Below are positions 16,462 to 24,861 of a stretch of 42,590 nt of DNA, one piece after another. The position numbers and the translations under genes are program-made. The notes below the pieces were generated by a model. The model was not told the DNA's origin. It saw only the letters and a program-made list of their open reading frames with translations, and searched no databases. Numbering within the stretch: the first letter of the stretch is position 1; every line of letters starts with the position of its first letter. This stretch comes from Candidatus Nanohalarchaeota archaeon (lineage in GTDB: Archaea; Nanohalarchaeota; Nanosalinia; Nanosalinales; JAFCCC01), in the NCBI GenBank assembly GCA_017610385.1, contig JAFCCC010000010.1, forward strand, positions 1 to 42,590, read 5' to 3'.

Positions 16462-17853
16462 TTAAAGATTTGTAAAGAACTTTCGTAATGTAGGATTCAT
16501 ATCTTCCATATGTTTTTTGGCTAATTCCTCATAAAGCTGAAATATGATCATAACTGCTAAAAGTATACCTGTTCCACTTCCTATGGCATTAGTCCAATTA
16601 GCAAAGGCAGCTAAAAATCCAATGGATGCACCACCCAATATAGTTAAAGCTAAAACATATCTCTTTAGTATTTTTACCATCACTCTTTTATCTTTTCTAA
16701 AACCGGGAATCCTCATTCCGCTATTGTGTATTTGATCTGCTAAAGTCTCTGGATCCTGTCCACTTGTTTTCATCCAAAATATTGAAAATACAGTAGCACC
16801 CAGTACATAAATTACTGTGTATGTAAAAACTCTAAGAATTTCTGAACCAATAACTGTTCCTGTAAATATATGTAATAAAAAGTCTCGTGGAGCTGTTAAA
16901 TAATACATCAAAGTATTTGACGTAGGTGCACCCGATGCCAGATCCCCAACTATATGGAAATTACCTATGACTAAATCTTTTCCTTTAGATGCTAACATTC
17001 TAAAGACTAATTGAATATTGGCAATTAGTGCAGAAATCAAAATAACCGGTAATACGCTGGTATATAGGAATTTTAAAGGCCATTTTCTTCCAAAACCACG
17101 CACATTCCCAAAAGTTAATGGAATTTCAACTCTCATTGCTTGTGCATATACTGCGATTAAAAATACAATAACTGTCATAAGTAATGGAATTAAAATGAAA
17201 AATTGTGGATTCCCAACAGCAAATCCACGAATAAATTCTGGAATAATTCCTACTAAACCCTCTCCTTCTGCTAGTCTAATCGGACTTAATATTCTTACCA
17301 ATAGGCTTTTACTTACTCCTGCGACAATGAACAGGCTTATACCCGATCCAAAGCCCCATTTACTTACAATTTCATCCATAAATATAATGGCCAAGCCACC
17401 CAATGCAACTTGAATAACAACTAAAAAGAAAAATCCAGGAGTGTTCTGAACAGGAACTATCGCGCCCATAGACACAAATGCGATTGATTCAAAGATAACA
17501 AACAAAAACGATAAAAGCTTTTGAAGTCCTTGAAATTTTTTCCGATTTTCAGGATTATTCATATCCCACGGAATAATTTTAGATCCAACTAATAATTGTA
17601 AAATAATAGATGCAGTAACAATCGGACCAATACCTAATGTAATCAAAGAACCAATTGCGGCGCCCAAAATAACCTGATATGTTTGAAAGAATTGAAGTGT
17701 GGTGGTGCTCATTCCAAAAACTGGAATTTGCCCCAACACAAAATAAAGTAAAAGTACAAGACCAGTCCAAATTAATTTTTGTTTAAAGCTAAGTCTATTT
17801 ACTGGCTTTTTTACTCCTGGGAGTATATGTGACAGGCTCGCTAAAAATGACAC
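16462..17853 (-). CDS. secY: Preprotein translocase subunit SecY
   Basis: 463 aa with about ten membrane helices. The N-terminus LPGVKKPVNRLSFKQKLIWTG leads into helix 1; the plug region follows (FQTYQVILGAAIGSLITLGIGP region, about 55-80). Cytoplasmic loop RVEIPLTFGNVRGFGRKWPLK (about 240-260) binds the ribosome. Last gene but one of the spc cluster, 1 nt after uL15. Confidence 0.97.
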   Translation of the reverse strand: MSFLASLSHILPGVKKPVNRLSFKQKLIWTGLVLLLYFVLGQIPVFGMSTTTLQFFQTYQVILGAAIGSLITLGIGPIVTASIILQLLVGSKIIPWDMNNPENRKKFQGLQKLLSFLFVIFESIAFVSMGAIVPVQNTPGFFFLVVIQVALGGLAIIFMDEIVSKWGFGSGISLFIVAGVSKSLLVRILSPIRLAEGEGLVGIIPEFIRGFAVGNPQFFILIPLLMTVIVFLIAVYAQAMRVEIPLTFGNVRGFGRKWPLKFLYTSVLPVILISALIANIQLVFRMLASKGKDLVIGNFHIVGDLASGAPTSNTLMYYLTAPRDFLLHIFTGTVIGSEILRVFTYTVIYVLGATVFSIFWMKTSGQDPETLADQIHNSGMRIPGFRKDKRVMVKILKRYVLALTILGGASIGFLAAFANWTNAIGSGTGILLAVMIIFQLYEELAKKHMEDMNPTLRKFFTNL

Positions 17854-17854
17854 T

Positions 17855-18274
17855 TTAATCAGAGCTCACGAATTTAGAACCCGCCTCCGTAATTTTGATT
17901 TTCGCGTTTTTAGAAAATTTCTTAGCGCGAATTTCAATTTTATGAGTTAATCTTCCATTTCCCAGAACTTTTTCGTAATTTGCTTTACTAGCATAGAAAA
18001 TATAATTATCTTTTACTTTTTCTGCAAAACCTTTTTTAACAAATATATCAATTTCTCTGTCAAGTTTTGATAAAGTAATTGCTCCAGGACCTTTGTTTTT
18101 GATTCTAATTTTAATTTTTTCTTCTTTTAATAATAAGAATTTTTTATGCTGTGCTTTTTTACCCATACCCGCTCGACCTCTACCTCCTCTATTTCCAGCA
18201 CCACGTGGTCTAGCAGAATCCCCATGTCCATGAGTTCTATTGTCATTTTTCTTCTTCCTGTGTCTTAATACCAT
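17855..18274 (-). CDS. rpl15: Ribosomal protein uL15
   Basis: 139 aa. Basic glycine-rich N-terminus (RKKKNDNRTHGHGDSARPRG, then GGRGRAGMGKKAQHK) that threads into 23S rRNA, followed by a compact C-terminal domain. Between uL30 and secY in the standard order. Confidence 0.96.
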   Translation of the reverse strand: MVLRHRKKKNDNRTHGHGDSARPRGAGNRGGRGRAGMGKKAQHKKFLLLKEEKIKIRIKNKGPGAITLSKLDREIDIFVKKGFAEKVKDNYIFYASKANYEKVLGNGRLTHKIEIRAKKFSKNAKIKITEAGSKFVSSD

Positions 18275-18282
18275 TATATCAC

Positions 18283-18741
18283 CTAAAGCATTTTCTTTAA
18301 TAATTTATTAATTTCTTTTCCATGAAATCCCAGTTCTCCTCCCTGATTAAATCCCTTTTTAATGCCTTTATATCCTTTTGATGGTGCCTTTAACCTAAAA
18401 GGAACTTTCAATCCCTTTTTCTTAAGAGCAGCAATAGAAGTTTTTCCATCAAACAAATCTCTAACAAGTGATTCAATATTTTTGTAGTCTAAATCCGTCA
18501 AAGCATCTTTGAGTTTTTTTGGTCCAACATATGCTTTTTTTTCTAATATTGCTGTAAAATCATCTTTACTAATTATTCCATATGCAATATAATCTTTCAC
18601 CGCGTTTAACATTCCCAAATAATTTGAATTCTCCGGATAAACCATACAACCATTATTTTTTGTTAAATTTAAATTTGTAAATGTTGTTCTGGCTGATTTT
18701 TCTGTTCCAACAGATCCTCTAATTTTAATTGCTAAATACAT
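18283..18741 (-). CDS. rpl30: Ribosomal protein uL30
   Basis: 152 aa, the long archaeal type. N-terminal LAIKIRGSVGTEKSARTTF, then NNGCMVYPENSNYLGMLNAV. The C-terminal archaeal extension ends in SKGYKGIKKGFNQGGELGFHG. It overlaps the uS5 stop by one base (18741). Confidence 0.96.
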   Translation of the reverse strand: MYLAIKIRGSVGTEKSARTTFTNLNLTKNNGCMVYPENSNYLGMLNAVKDYIAYGIISKDDFTAILEKKAYVGPKKLKDALTDLDYKNIESLVRDLFDGKTSIAALKKKGLKVPFRLKAPSKGYKGIKKGFNQGGELGFHGKEINKLLKKML

Positions 18742-19487
18742 TATAATGCACCCTCTTTCATACCAGTCATAGCGATTTGTTTTTCCATTACTTTTACTTT
18801 ATTTAATTTTTTTAGACCGTCGAATGTCGCTTTAATTAGATTTTCTCGGCTATTTGTTGATCCACGAGTTTTCATCCAAAGATCTTTTATTCCTGCTAAT
18901 TTAATCATTTTTTTAGCTTCATCATTGACACACAATCCAATTCCTTTGGGTGCTGGTAATAATATTGCAATAGAAGCACCACAACGTCCTTCTACTTGAA
19001 ATGGAATCGAATGTGATGTTTTACATCCGCATTCCCATGACCCACAACCTCGTCTAATTGAGATTATGTTTACTTTTGCTTTGTTAAGCGCCTTACCAAT
19101 AGCTTCTCTCGTGTCTGTAGCACCCCCTTCTCCTATCCCAATATATCCGTTATTATTTCCAACTACGACCATAGCTCTTGTAGTAAATCGTCTACCAGAC
19201 CTATGCATTCTCGCAGTTTTTTTAGAAATAATTCTCTTTTTACCACCACCTTTTCCAGGTGTGCCACCAATTAATATAATTTGTTCTTCTAAATCTGGCA
19301 AAAGATAATCTACTATTTGTGGTTCTTTAATTACATATGCGTTTTCTAAAATATAGGAAAGATCCTTAATTTCACCACTTTTTACTTTTAAACCCAAAAC
19401 AGTCTTAGGTTTCCAACTCGAAAATCTCTCTTCAAAGGTTTGTTTAACTACTTCCCGTCTTTGACCTCTCCTTCTTCTTCTAATCAT
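18741..19487 (-). CDS. rps5: Ribosomal protein uS5
   Basis: 248 aa. Double-stranded RNA-binding-like N-domain with TRAMVVVGNNNGYIGIGEG, and C-domain IKDLWMKTRGSTNSRENL. A central CGSWECGC segment (about 144-151) with a further Cys in EGRCGAS is seen in archaeal uS5. Very basic start MIRRRRRGQRRE. Overlaps uL18 by 8 nt. Confidence 0.96.
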   Translation of the reverse strand: MIRRRRRGQRREVVKQTFEERFSSWKPKTVLGLKVKSGEIKDLSYILENAYVIKEPQIVDYLLPDLEEQIILIGGTPGKGGGKKRIISKKTARMHRSGRRFTTRAMVVVGNNNGYIGIGEGGATDTREAIGKALNKAKVNIISIRRGCGSWECGCKTSHSIPFQVEGRCGASIAILLPAPKGIGLCVNDEAKKMIKLAGIKDLWMKTRGSTNSRENLIKATFDGLKKLNKVKVMEKQIAMTGMKEGAL

Positions 19488-20034
19488 TTATCTTTGCCTC
19501 TATTTGTTTTTTAGTTTTTTCAAATATTTTTGAAATTTTTTCGCTATCTGATTTTACTTTAGAAAAATTAGTTTTAGAGCTTTTTGCAAAATTTTCAATA
19601 TGTAGCCCTTTGATTCTTTCTTCTGATGGGAAGATTCCTTTTCCGTATGGCAATTCTAACCCCGCATCTATTAATCCTTTAATCGTAGCAAAAATTCGTG
19701 TTCCTTTCTGATTGGTTTGCATTCCCACGTCAACAATTGCATGTTTTATTTTAACTTTTTTTGCTTTTAATCCACAAAGATAACCAGTTAAATATGCTGC
19801 AGGAATGTTTCCTTTACTTGCGTTCCAACCAAACTTTTTTAAATCTCTTGAACTCGCTGCAGCCAAAATTTCGTCTCCTTTTATATTATATTTAATAAGC
19901 TGAACGTTAATTCCATTTACACTTCTTCTAATTACTACTCGTGTTCTTTCAGATACGAGAAGATGTTCTCGAAGTTTATAATTTGTTTTCCTTTCTCGTT
20001 GTCTTCTAAATTTTAAAACATATTTTGAATTCAT
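19480..20034 (-). CDS. rpl18: Ribosomal protein uL18
   Basis: 184 aa; the 5S rRNA-binding protein. FRRQRERKTNYKLREHLLVS near the N-terminus and GLKAKKVKIKHAIVDVGMQT in the core are typical. The C-terminal lysine-rich helix overlaps the uS5 start; it also overlaps the eL19 stop by 4 nt. Confidence 0.96.
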   Translation of the reverse strand: MNSKYVLKFRRQRERKTNYKLREHLLVSERTRVVIRRSVNGINVQLIKYNIKGDEILAAASSRDLKKFGWNASKGNIPAAYLTGYLCGLKAKKVKIKHAIVDVGMQTNQKGTRIFATIKGLIDAGLELPYGKGIFPSEERIKGLHIENFAKSSKTNFSKVKSDSEKISKIFEKTKKQIEAKIND

Positions 20035-20477
20035 TCTTGTTTCACCTTTTTCTCAATATAAACATCCATATGCTTTTTATTTCTAAAAAATCCACCAGAC
20101 GACATAGAATACAAGTGTCTATAGTCATCTATGTTAATTTTTTCTTCTGTTTTTAGTCTCTTCAAATGCCTTCTCAGTGCTCTAATTTTAGTAATCCACA
20201 AAGTTTTAGAGTTTTTACGGGCGTTTTTAGTGCCTTTTCTATTTCCTTGACCAGTTCTATATCCCTTTTTCTTTTGAATTTTAATTTTTTTTGCTCGTGC
20301 GTTAGATGTTCCAATAATTCGTCTCTTTTTAATTACTCCTGATTCTATTAAATTTCGAATATCTTGTTTCGTTAATGCATTATTTACTCTCTCTAAATAG
20401 TCTGGATTAATCCACACTCTATTTTTTCCTACCTTCAAAATTTTTGATGCAACTACTTTTTGAGTTCTTAAATTCAT
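20031..20477 (-). CDS. rpl19e: Ribosomal protein eL19
   Basis: 148 aa, the archaeal length. N-terminal NLRTQKVVASKILKVGKNRV then WINPDYLERVNNALTKQDIR; the middle is a basic KKGYRTGQGNRKGTKNAR loop; a helical C-terminus follows. A ribosome site, GAGG, lies just before its ATG, within a few bases of the stop of the small zinc-ribbon gene upstream. Confidence 0.96.
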   Translation of the reverse strand: MNLRTQKVVASKILKVGKNRVWINPDYLERVNNALTKQDIRNLIESGVIKKRRIIGTSNARAKKIKIQKKKGYRTGQGNRKGTKNARKNSKTLWITKIRALRRHLKRLKTEEKINIDDYRHLYSMSSGGFFRNKKHMDVYIEKKVKQE

Positions 20478-20488
20478 TTTTAATCCTC

Positions 20489-20653
20489 TTAATTATTATT
20501 TAAAATCACTTCTTTTCCTTCATCTAAGACTAAATATTCATTGAATTTTGCATTACATACTGGGCATTTTTTATAATCCCCCTTCTTTTCTCCAAAAGCT
20601 CCGCAAAAGGGACATTTCCTATTTAAATGTTGTAAATATGCCGTATCAATCAT
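20489..20653 (-). CDS. 54-aa zinc-ribbon protein inside the spc operon
   Basis: Short gene between eL32 and eL19, a place where archaea normally have nothing. 54 residues, with CPFCG at about 14-18 and CPVCN at about 30-34: a two-knuckle zinc ribbon, followed by a short acidic tail (LDEGKEV). The codon pattern fits its neighbours, and its stop lies 11 nt before eL19. The start overlaps the end of the +1 frame that follows eL32. Possibly an RNA- or ribosome-binding ribbon; function unknown. Confidence 0.75.
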   Translation of the reverse strand: MIDTAYLQHLNRKCPFCGAFGEKKGDYKKCPVCNAKFNEYLVLDEGKEVILNNN

Positions 20654-20672
20654 TTTTATCACTTTTTTTAAT

Positions 20673-20820
20673 CTCTTTTTCTTCCTTTACTCCTTTTAAA
20701 CCTTCTTTCTTGACTTTATTTTCTGATTCTTTTTTACTGGATTTTAATTCACTTGATTTTTCTATCTTTTCAACTTTCTTTTCCGCTTTCAATTTCGCTC
20801 TTTTTACTTTCCTTTTTAAT
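20673..20820 (-). repeat. Tail repeat, eL32 copy
   Basis: 20673-20787 (115 nt) is identical to 23533-23647, and 20787-20820 (34 nt) is identical to 23668-23701. The two copies differ by a 21-nt in-frame insertion in the uL24 copy. The repeat covers the last codons of each ribosomal gene, its TGA stop, and the following open +1 frame. Confidence 0.95.
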
Positions 20821-21183
20821 GCCTTTTTCTTCGATAATTTTCTTTTTTTCAACTCTTTTTGGATTTAATATTCTAATATTCATTTTTTCAGCTTCTGTCT
20901 CTATATCCTTCCTCTTTTTTAATCCAGTTTTGGAAGAAACTCTAACTACCACTGAATCATCTAGTTTTCTTAATTCAGTAATATTACAAATTAAAACCTC
21001 GGGTTTTCCAGACGGATGCAAATTTCGAGTAGATTTTGGAGATCTATATCCAGATCGTGGATAGTTGCCAGCACCCCGTATTTTTCTTTTAAGTTTACTT
21101 TGTAATCCCTTTGGTTTTCTCCATTTCATACCTAATCTTTTAAATCTGTGTGCATCTTGTCTCAAAAATTTAATTTTACTCAT
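20770..21183 (-). CDS. rpl32e: Ribosomal protein eL32 with K/E tail
   Basis: 137 aa from the ATG at 21183, which overlaps the uL6 stop by 8 nt; the frame extends upstream but lacks family similarity. The core FLRQDAHRFKRLGMKWRKP through RNLHPSGKPEVLICN to MNIRILNP is complete. After RILNPKR comes an unusual lysine/glutamate tail of about 27 residues ending SEIESGKES. After the TGA (20770-20772), the +1 frame stays open for 41 codons to 20646, overlapping the next gene's start. Confidence 0.93.
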   Translation of the reverse strand: MSKIKFLRQDAHRFKRLGMKWRKPKGLQSKLKRKIRGAGNYPRSGYRSPKSTRNLHPSGKPEVLICNITELRKLDDSVVVRVSSKTGLKKRKDIETEAEKMNIRILNPKRVEKKKIIEEKGIKKESKKSEIESGKES

Positions 21184-21706
21184 CAGACCACCCCACAGGA
21201 TAAATTCCATCTTGAAACTTTCTTGGATCTCTTCTGCCTTTATAACACGCCTTTTCTAATTTTCCTGCTGTCTGAGATACAAATTCTTTGCTCATTCCCC
21301 GAATTACGATTTCGTTACCATTTACCTTCATTGTAACCCCATCGCTCATGTTAATTTTTCGTGCTTTTCTCTCCCCTAAAAAATTCTGAATTTGAATTTC
21401 ATTACCTTGCACCTTAACAGACATTGGAAAATGTGCAAAAACACATTCCATTTTAAATACAAATTCTTTTTGAACTCCTTGAATCATATTTTTAATTAAA
21501 GCAGTAATTGTTCCTAAAACTGCGAGATCTGTTCTCTTTGCGCTACTGCACTCCAGCTTAATTTTTTTCTCGTTTGAGTTGTACTTTATTGAAATACCAC
21601 TATACTCAAATCGTTTTTTTAATTCTCCAAGGGTACTTCGTATAATAATAAAAGGTAATTCAATTTGGACATCTACGCCCTCTGGAACAATAAGTTCTTT
21701 TCGCAT
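21176..21706 (-). CDS. rpl6: Ribosomal protein uL6
   Basis: 176 aa, two repeated alpha/beta domains. It begins RKELIVPEGVDVQIELPFII. The second domain has the signature LGERKARKINMSDGVTMKV and the C-terminal YKGRRDPRKFQDGIYPVG. Sits near the sarcin-ricin loop and the GTPase centre. 8 nt after uS8. Confidence 0.96.
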   Translation of the reverse strand: MRKELIVPEGVDVQIELPFIIIRSTLGELKKRFEYSGISIKYNSNEKKIKLECSSAKRTDLAVLGTITALIKNMIQGVQKEFVFKMECVFAHFPMSVKVQGNEIQIQNFLGERKARKINMSDGVTMKVNGNEIVIRGMSKEFVSQTAGKLEKACYKGRRDPRKFQDGIYPVGWSDE

Positions 21707-21714
21707 TTTAATCT

Positions 21715-22104
21715 CTAATACACATATGCCAATAATGCGCCTCCTATGCCCTTTTCATGAGCTTCATAATGTGAAATTACTCCTTGAGACGTGGACAAAA
21801 TTAAAATACCAACACCTTTGGCCGGTAAATATCTTTTTTCCCACTTTAAGAATTCTTTATTTTTAATGTAAAATCTTGGTTTAATAATATTACAAGTATT
21901 AATTTCTTTATTGATCTGAACTATAAATTGATCAGCCCCAGAATTTTTAATAAATTCAAATTCGCCTATATAATTCTCTTTTTGCATTACTTTTAAAACA
22001 TCTTTAATTAGATTAGAGGCAGGACTAACTATAACCTCTTTTTTACCTACTCTTCTTGCATTTTTAATCGCACTTAATGCGTCTGCTAATGTATCTTGTT
22101 GCAT
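21715..22104 (-). CDS. rps8: Ribosomal protein uS8
   Basis: 129 aa from the ATG at 22104 (QQDTLADALSAIKNARRVGK), matching archaeal uS8 length; the longer in-frame start overlaps uS14 and is not supported. The C-terminal ISHYEAHEKGIGGALLAYVY is the conserved RNA-binding end. A GGTGA ribosome site lies upstream of the ATG. Confidence 0.95.
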   Translation of the reverse strand: MQQDTLADALSAIKNARRVGKKEVIVSPASNLIKDVLKVMQKENYIGEFEFIKNSGADQFIVQINKEINTCNIIKPRFYIKNKEFLKWEKRYLPAKGVGILILSTSQGVISHYEAHEKGIGGALLAYVY

Positions 22105-22112
22105 TATCTCAC

Positions 22113-22346
22113 CTATGAATATTTCTCGAAACCGAGATCCTCTGCAATTTCTCTGAAGCACTGCCTACAGTAATACAGATTATATTTTCTGATTATTCCT
22201 CGTCCGACTCTTCCGCATCTTCTGCACTTTCTTTTGCCTCTTCCGTAGCCTCTATTTTTTGGCATACTATGTTTCTTAAATCTCTTTTTCTTGTTCTTTT
22301 TATTCTCAATTTGTTTTAAAATTTCCTTATAGCTCAAATCTGTCAC
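22113..22346 (-). CDS. rps14: Ribosomal protein uS14, zinc-binding
   Basis: Core at residues 28-77: CRRCGRVGR and YYCRQCF give the four zinc cysteines, with [20 protein letters not shown] typical of archaeal uS14. I chose the GTG start at 22346, overlapping uL5 by 20 nt. It adds a basic 27-residue arm ([20 protein letters not shown]) and avoids a 61-nt gap in an otherwise tightly packed operon. An ATG at 22265 would give the minimal 50-aa protein. Confidence 0.9.
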   Translation of the reverse strand: MTDLSYKEILKQIENKKNKKKRFKKHSMPKNRGYGRGKRKCRRCGRVGRGIIRKYNLYYCRQCFREIAEDLGFEKYS

Positions 22347-22863
22347 CTTTTTCTACTTTTTCAACAGTAACATTGAAATTATTTCTTATATATTCAATTG
22401 CCTCCTCAGGAGTAATTTTATGCGTTTTACCAATTTTTCTGGGATTTCTTTTTAATTTAATTGAAAACCCAGGCCTTTTTAATGTCACACAAACATCAAA
22501 CCCTAAAATCCCGATCTTTGGATCATATTTCATTCCAGGAACATTCAAATATTCTTCAATACCAAATGAAAAATTTCCCTGTGTATCAAAGCTTTTAATA
22601 TCAATAATCTGCTTGGCCTCAAACATTTTCCGTAAAAATTCAATTGCCTTTTTACCCCTCATCGTTGCTTTAACACCAATATTTAGTCCTGGTCGAATAC
22701 CAAAAGTTCTTGCGGTTCTATTTGCCTTCGTTTTAACAGGTTTAACCCCAGTAATTCTTTCAATTAAGGTATACGCTTTTTCTAATTCTTCACCCGTACT
22801 TTTTAAACCCATATTAACCGTTATTTTACTTACACCAATGGTTCTCATTATATTTTCACTCAT
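22327..22863 (-). CDS. rpl5: Ribosomal protein uL5
   Basis: 178 aa; binds 5S rRNA and the P-site tRNA elbow. ISKITVNMG-type start ([20 protein letters not shown]), conserved [20 protein letters not shown], and the C-terminal [16 protein letters not shown]. Overlaps eS4 by 4 nt. Confidence 0.96.
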   Translation of the reverse strand: MSENIMRTIGVSKITVNMGLKSTGEELEKAYTLIERITGVKPVKTKANRTARTFGIRPGLNIGVKATMRGKKAIEFLRKMFEAKQIIDIKSFDTQGNFSFGIEEYLNVPGMKYDPKIGILGFDVCVTLKRPGFSIKLKRNPRKIGKTHKITPEEAIEYIRNNFNVTVEKVEKGDRFEL

Positions 22864-23522
22864 AATGTCAACTCCTCTTTTTCTTTACCAATTACATAAA
22901 CATAGTCTTTTATGGTGTAAAATTCTTCGTCTCCTTTTAATTGAACCTGATTTCCATCGATATTTATAATTTTACTGATTTTTCCTCTATGATTTCCTTT
23001 GAATACAATTGCCAAATTACCTTTTTCAAATAATAATTCTTTTTTGATTTCTTGTTCTGGTATGCTAATTACCAAGGAAGTAAAAGGACGGTATTTCTTG
23101 TCAGATAAAATATTTCTTCCATCATGCAAATTTATTTGGTATTTTCCATTTTTCATAGTTCTTACGCCAGTTACCCTGGCGATTTTTAGTTTAGATTCTT
23201 TATTACTAATTTCTTTTAAGGTAAGACCTTTTTTATCTACAGATACGCGATAATTAAGTTTTATAGATGGCATACTTATGACATCCATCAAACCTACACA
23301 ATATGTATCTTTTCTAACCTTGCCATCAACAAAAACTTCTTTACCATTCAAAATTTTCTTAACTTCTTTTCTTGTATCTGCTAATTTTAAAACATCTCGA
23401 ATAATTATAGAAAGTGCTAATCCATTTTCCTGTTTATGCGGACCTTTTGGCACTACTGTAAACTTCTTGGCCTTTCTTAGTATGGGATAGTGTCTTGGTG
23501 CAGATATTCTTTTAATTTGCAT
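22860..23522 (-). CDS. rps4e: Ribosomal protein eS4
   Basis: 220 aa. Starts MQIKRISAPRHYPILRKAKK; an S4-like RNA-binding domain (about 38-100) is followed by a central eS4 domain and a C-terminal KOW-like segment (IVFKGNHRGKISKIINIDGN). Its start codon overlaps the stop of the +1 frame trailing uL24. Confidence 0.96.
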   Translation of the reverse strand: MQIKRISAPRHYPILRKAKKFTVVPKGPHKQENGLALSIIIRDVLKLADTRKEVKKILNGKEVFVDGKVRKDTYCVGLMDVISMPSIKLNYRVSVDKKGLTLKEISNKESKLKIARVTGVRTMKNGKYQINLHDGRNILSDKKYRPFTSLVISIPEQEIKKELLFEKGNLAIVFKGNHRGKISKIINIDGNQVQLKGDEEFYTIKDYVYVIGKEKEELTL

Positions 23523-23532
23523 TTTTATTCGC

Positions 23533-23701
23533 CTCTTTTTCTTCCTTTACTCCTTTTAAACCTTCTTTCTTGACTTTATTTTCTGATTCTTTTTTACTGG
23601 ATTTTAATTCACTTGATTTTTCTATCTTTTCAACTTTCTTTTCCGCTAGCTTCTTTATTTCCTGTTTTTTCAATTTCGCTCTTTTTACTTTCCTTTTTAA
23701 T
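23533..23701 (-). repeat. Tail repeat, uL24 copy
   Basis: Second copy of the eL32 tail repeat: 115 nt identical (23533-23647), then a 21-nt in-frame insertion, then 34 nt identical (23668-23701). The near-perfect identity in a region of low constraint implies recent duplication or gene conversion. Confidence 0.95.
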
Positions 23702-24154
23702 CTCCTTTGTTTCTGTTTTAGTTTCTTTTTTTGGTTCTTTATTCTTTCTCTCCTTTTTCAAAGATTCTTTAATTTTTTGAGATAGTTTAGACTTCTTAAA
23801 TCTTTTATCATCTTCCATATGTAATGCGGTTACCACGACATTAGAGGGATCAACAGCGACTTTAACTTCAGAACTGTCTCTTTTTTTGGAGACAATTCCA
23901 TTAATATATATCTTATATTTCATTCGATCAACTTCAATAATTTCTCCTGAAATTCCTTTATGGTCTCCTCGTAATACTTTCACATAATCTTTTGTTCTTA
24001 GAGGAACGGCTCTTGAACCTAATTTTTTCCTTAAATCTTTTGAAAGCGTTGCGCTTAATAACTCGTTTCTAATGTGTTTTGGAGCATTTAGCCTGTATTT
24101 TCTTTGTTTTCTTCTATTTTTAGAGCTTATCCAGCTTTTACTCCACGCTTTCAT
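23630..24154 (-). CDS. rpl24: Ribosomal protein uL24 with long K/E tail
   Basis: 174 aa, longer than usual (about 120). The core has a KOW motif, YVKVLRGDHKGISGEIIEVD (about 58-77), and the archaeal N-terminus KSWISSKNRRKQRKYRLNAP. From about residue 120 a low-complexity Lys/Glu/Thr tail ends KEASGKES. After the TGA (23630-23632), the +1 frame stays open for 39 codons to 23512, overlapping the eS4 start. Confidence 0.94.
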   Translation of the reverse strand: MKAWSKSWISSKNRRKQRKYRLNAPKHIRNELLSATLSKDLRKKLGSRAVPLRTKDYVKVLRGDHKGISGEIIEVDRMKYKIYINGIVSKKRDSSEVKVAVDPSNVVVTALHMEDDKRFKKSKLSQKIKESLKKERKNKEPKKETKTETKEIKKESKKSEIEKTGNKEASGKES

Positions 24155-24552
24155 TAATATACCACCCTTGAAATTTTGCCTATGGATATAAATCGTTCTA
24201 CTGCTTCTTTTGCAATAGGTCCCTTAATCTTAGATCCCTTTGGTGTATTTTCCTCAGTTATCATAATTGCAGCATTATCTTCAAATTTAACTCTCATACC
24301 ATCTGCCCTCTGGAATTCTTTTTTTTGCCTTACAATAACCGCCATATGAACATCTCCCTTTAATTTTTCAAGACCTTTTGTCACTCTCACAATAATTTTA
24401 TCCCCAATTCCCGCGCTTAAAAGCCTTCTTCTAACTCCTTTTTTAACTTTAATACCTATGATCTGAAATTCTTTAGCGCCAGAGTTATCAATACATAAAA
24501 TCTTAGATCCAATGGTCAGCCCCTTGGTCATTTTAATTCCAATTGATTTCAT
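24154..24552 (-). CDS. rpl14: Ribosomal protein uL14
   Basis: 132 aa from the ATG at 24552 (MKSIGIKMTKGLTIG), preceded by a GTGAT ribosome site inside the uS17 stop region; an upstream GTG would add three residues. The beta-barrel core has IDNSGAKEFQIIGIKVKKG, and GDKIIVRVTKG follows. Overlaps uL24 by one base. Confidence 0.95.
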   Translation of the reverse strand: MKSIGIKMTKGLTIGSKILCIDNSGAKEFQIIGIKVKKGVRRRLLSAGIGDKIIVRVTKGLEKLKGDVHMAVIVRQKKEFQRADGMRVKFEDNAAIMITEENTPKGSKIKGPIAKEAVERFISIGKISRVVY

Positions 24553-24557
24553 GATAA

Positions 24558-24860
24558 TCACAATTTCCTCAATATAACAAATTTAACTGTTTTGGCAATA
24601 GGTCTGCATTCTGCAATTTCTACTTTATCTCCCTCTTTTACGGTAATGCATTCTGGAATGTGTGCTGCAACCCGCGATGTTCTTCTTTCGTATCTTTCAT
24701 ACTTTGGTATTTTTTGTAAGTGTGGCCAAGATACAATCGCTGTCTTATCCATTTTTGCAGAGGTTACTTTACCTACAAACTTCCTCCCACGAGTACTTAG
24801 TGTTCCGTGGAACGGACAGTTTTTATCATTACATTTAATTTTGGTTTCTTTCTCTGTCAT
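24558..24860 (-). CDS. rps17: Ribosomal protein uS17
   Basis: 100 aa. An OB-fold with VTSAKMDKTAIVSWPHLQKI and a C-terminal KVEIAECRPIAKTVKFVILR. The N-terminal CNDKNCPFHGTL segment with two cysteines and a histidine is the archaeal/eukaryotic extension. It follows Rpp29 by 1 nt. Confidence 0.96.
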   Translation of the reverse strand: MTEKETKIKCNDKNCPFHGTLSTRGRKFVGKVTSAKMDKTAIVSWPHLQKIPKYERYERRTSRVAAHIPECITVKEGDKVEIAECRPIAKTVKFVILRKL

Positions 24861-24861
24861 T

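Noticed and set aside
15674-17853. Adenylate kinase or eL34/eL14 genes expected after secY in many archaea
   Set aside because: None found: DUF106 is followed directly by a convergent unknown gene, so these lie elsewhere or are absent.
20646-20852. Separate 68-codon lysine-rich gene overlapping the eL32 end
   Set aside because: It would need a TTG start inside the eL32 tail and has no ribosome site. Better treated as the +1 continuation or a decayed tail.
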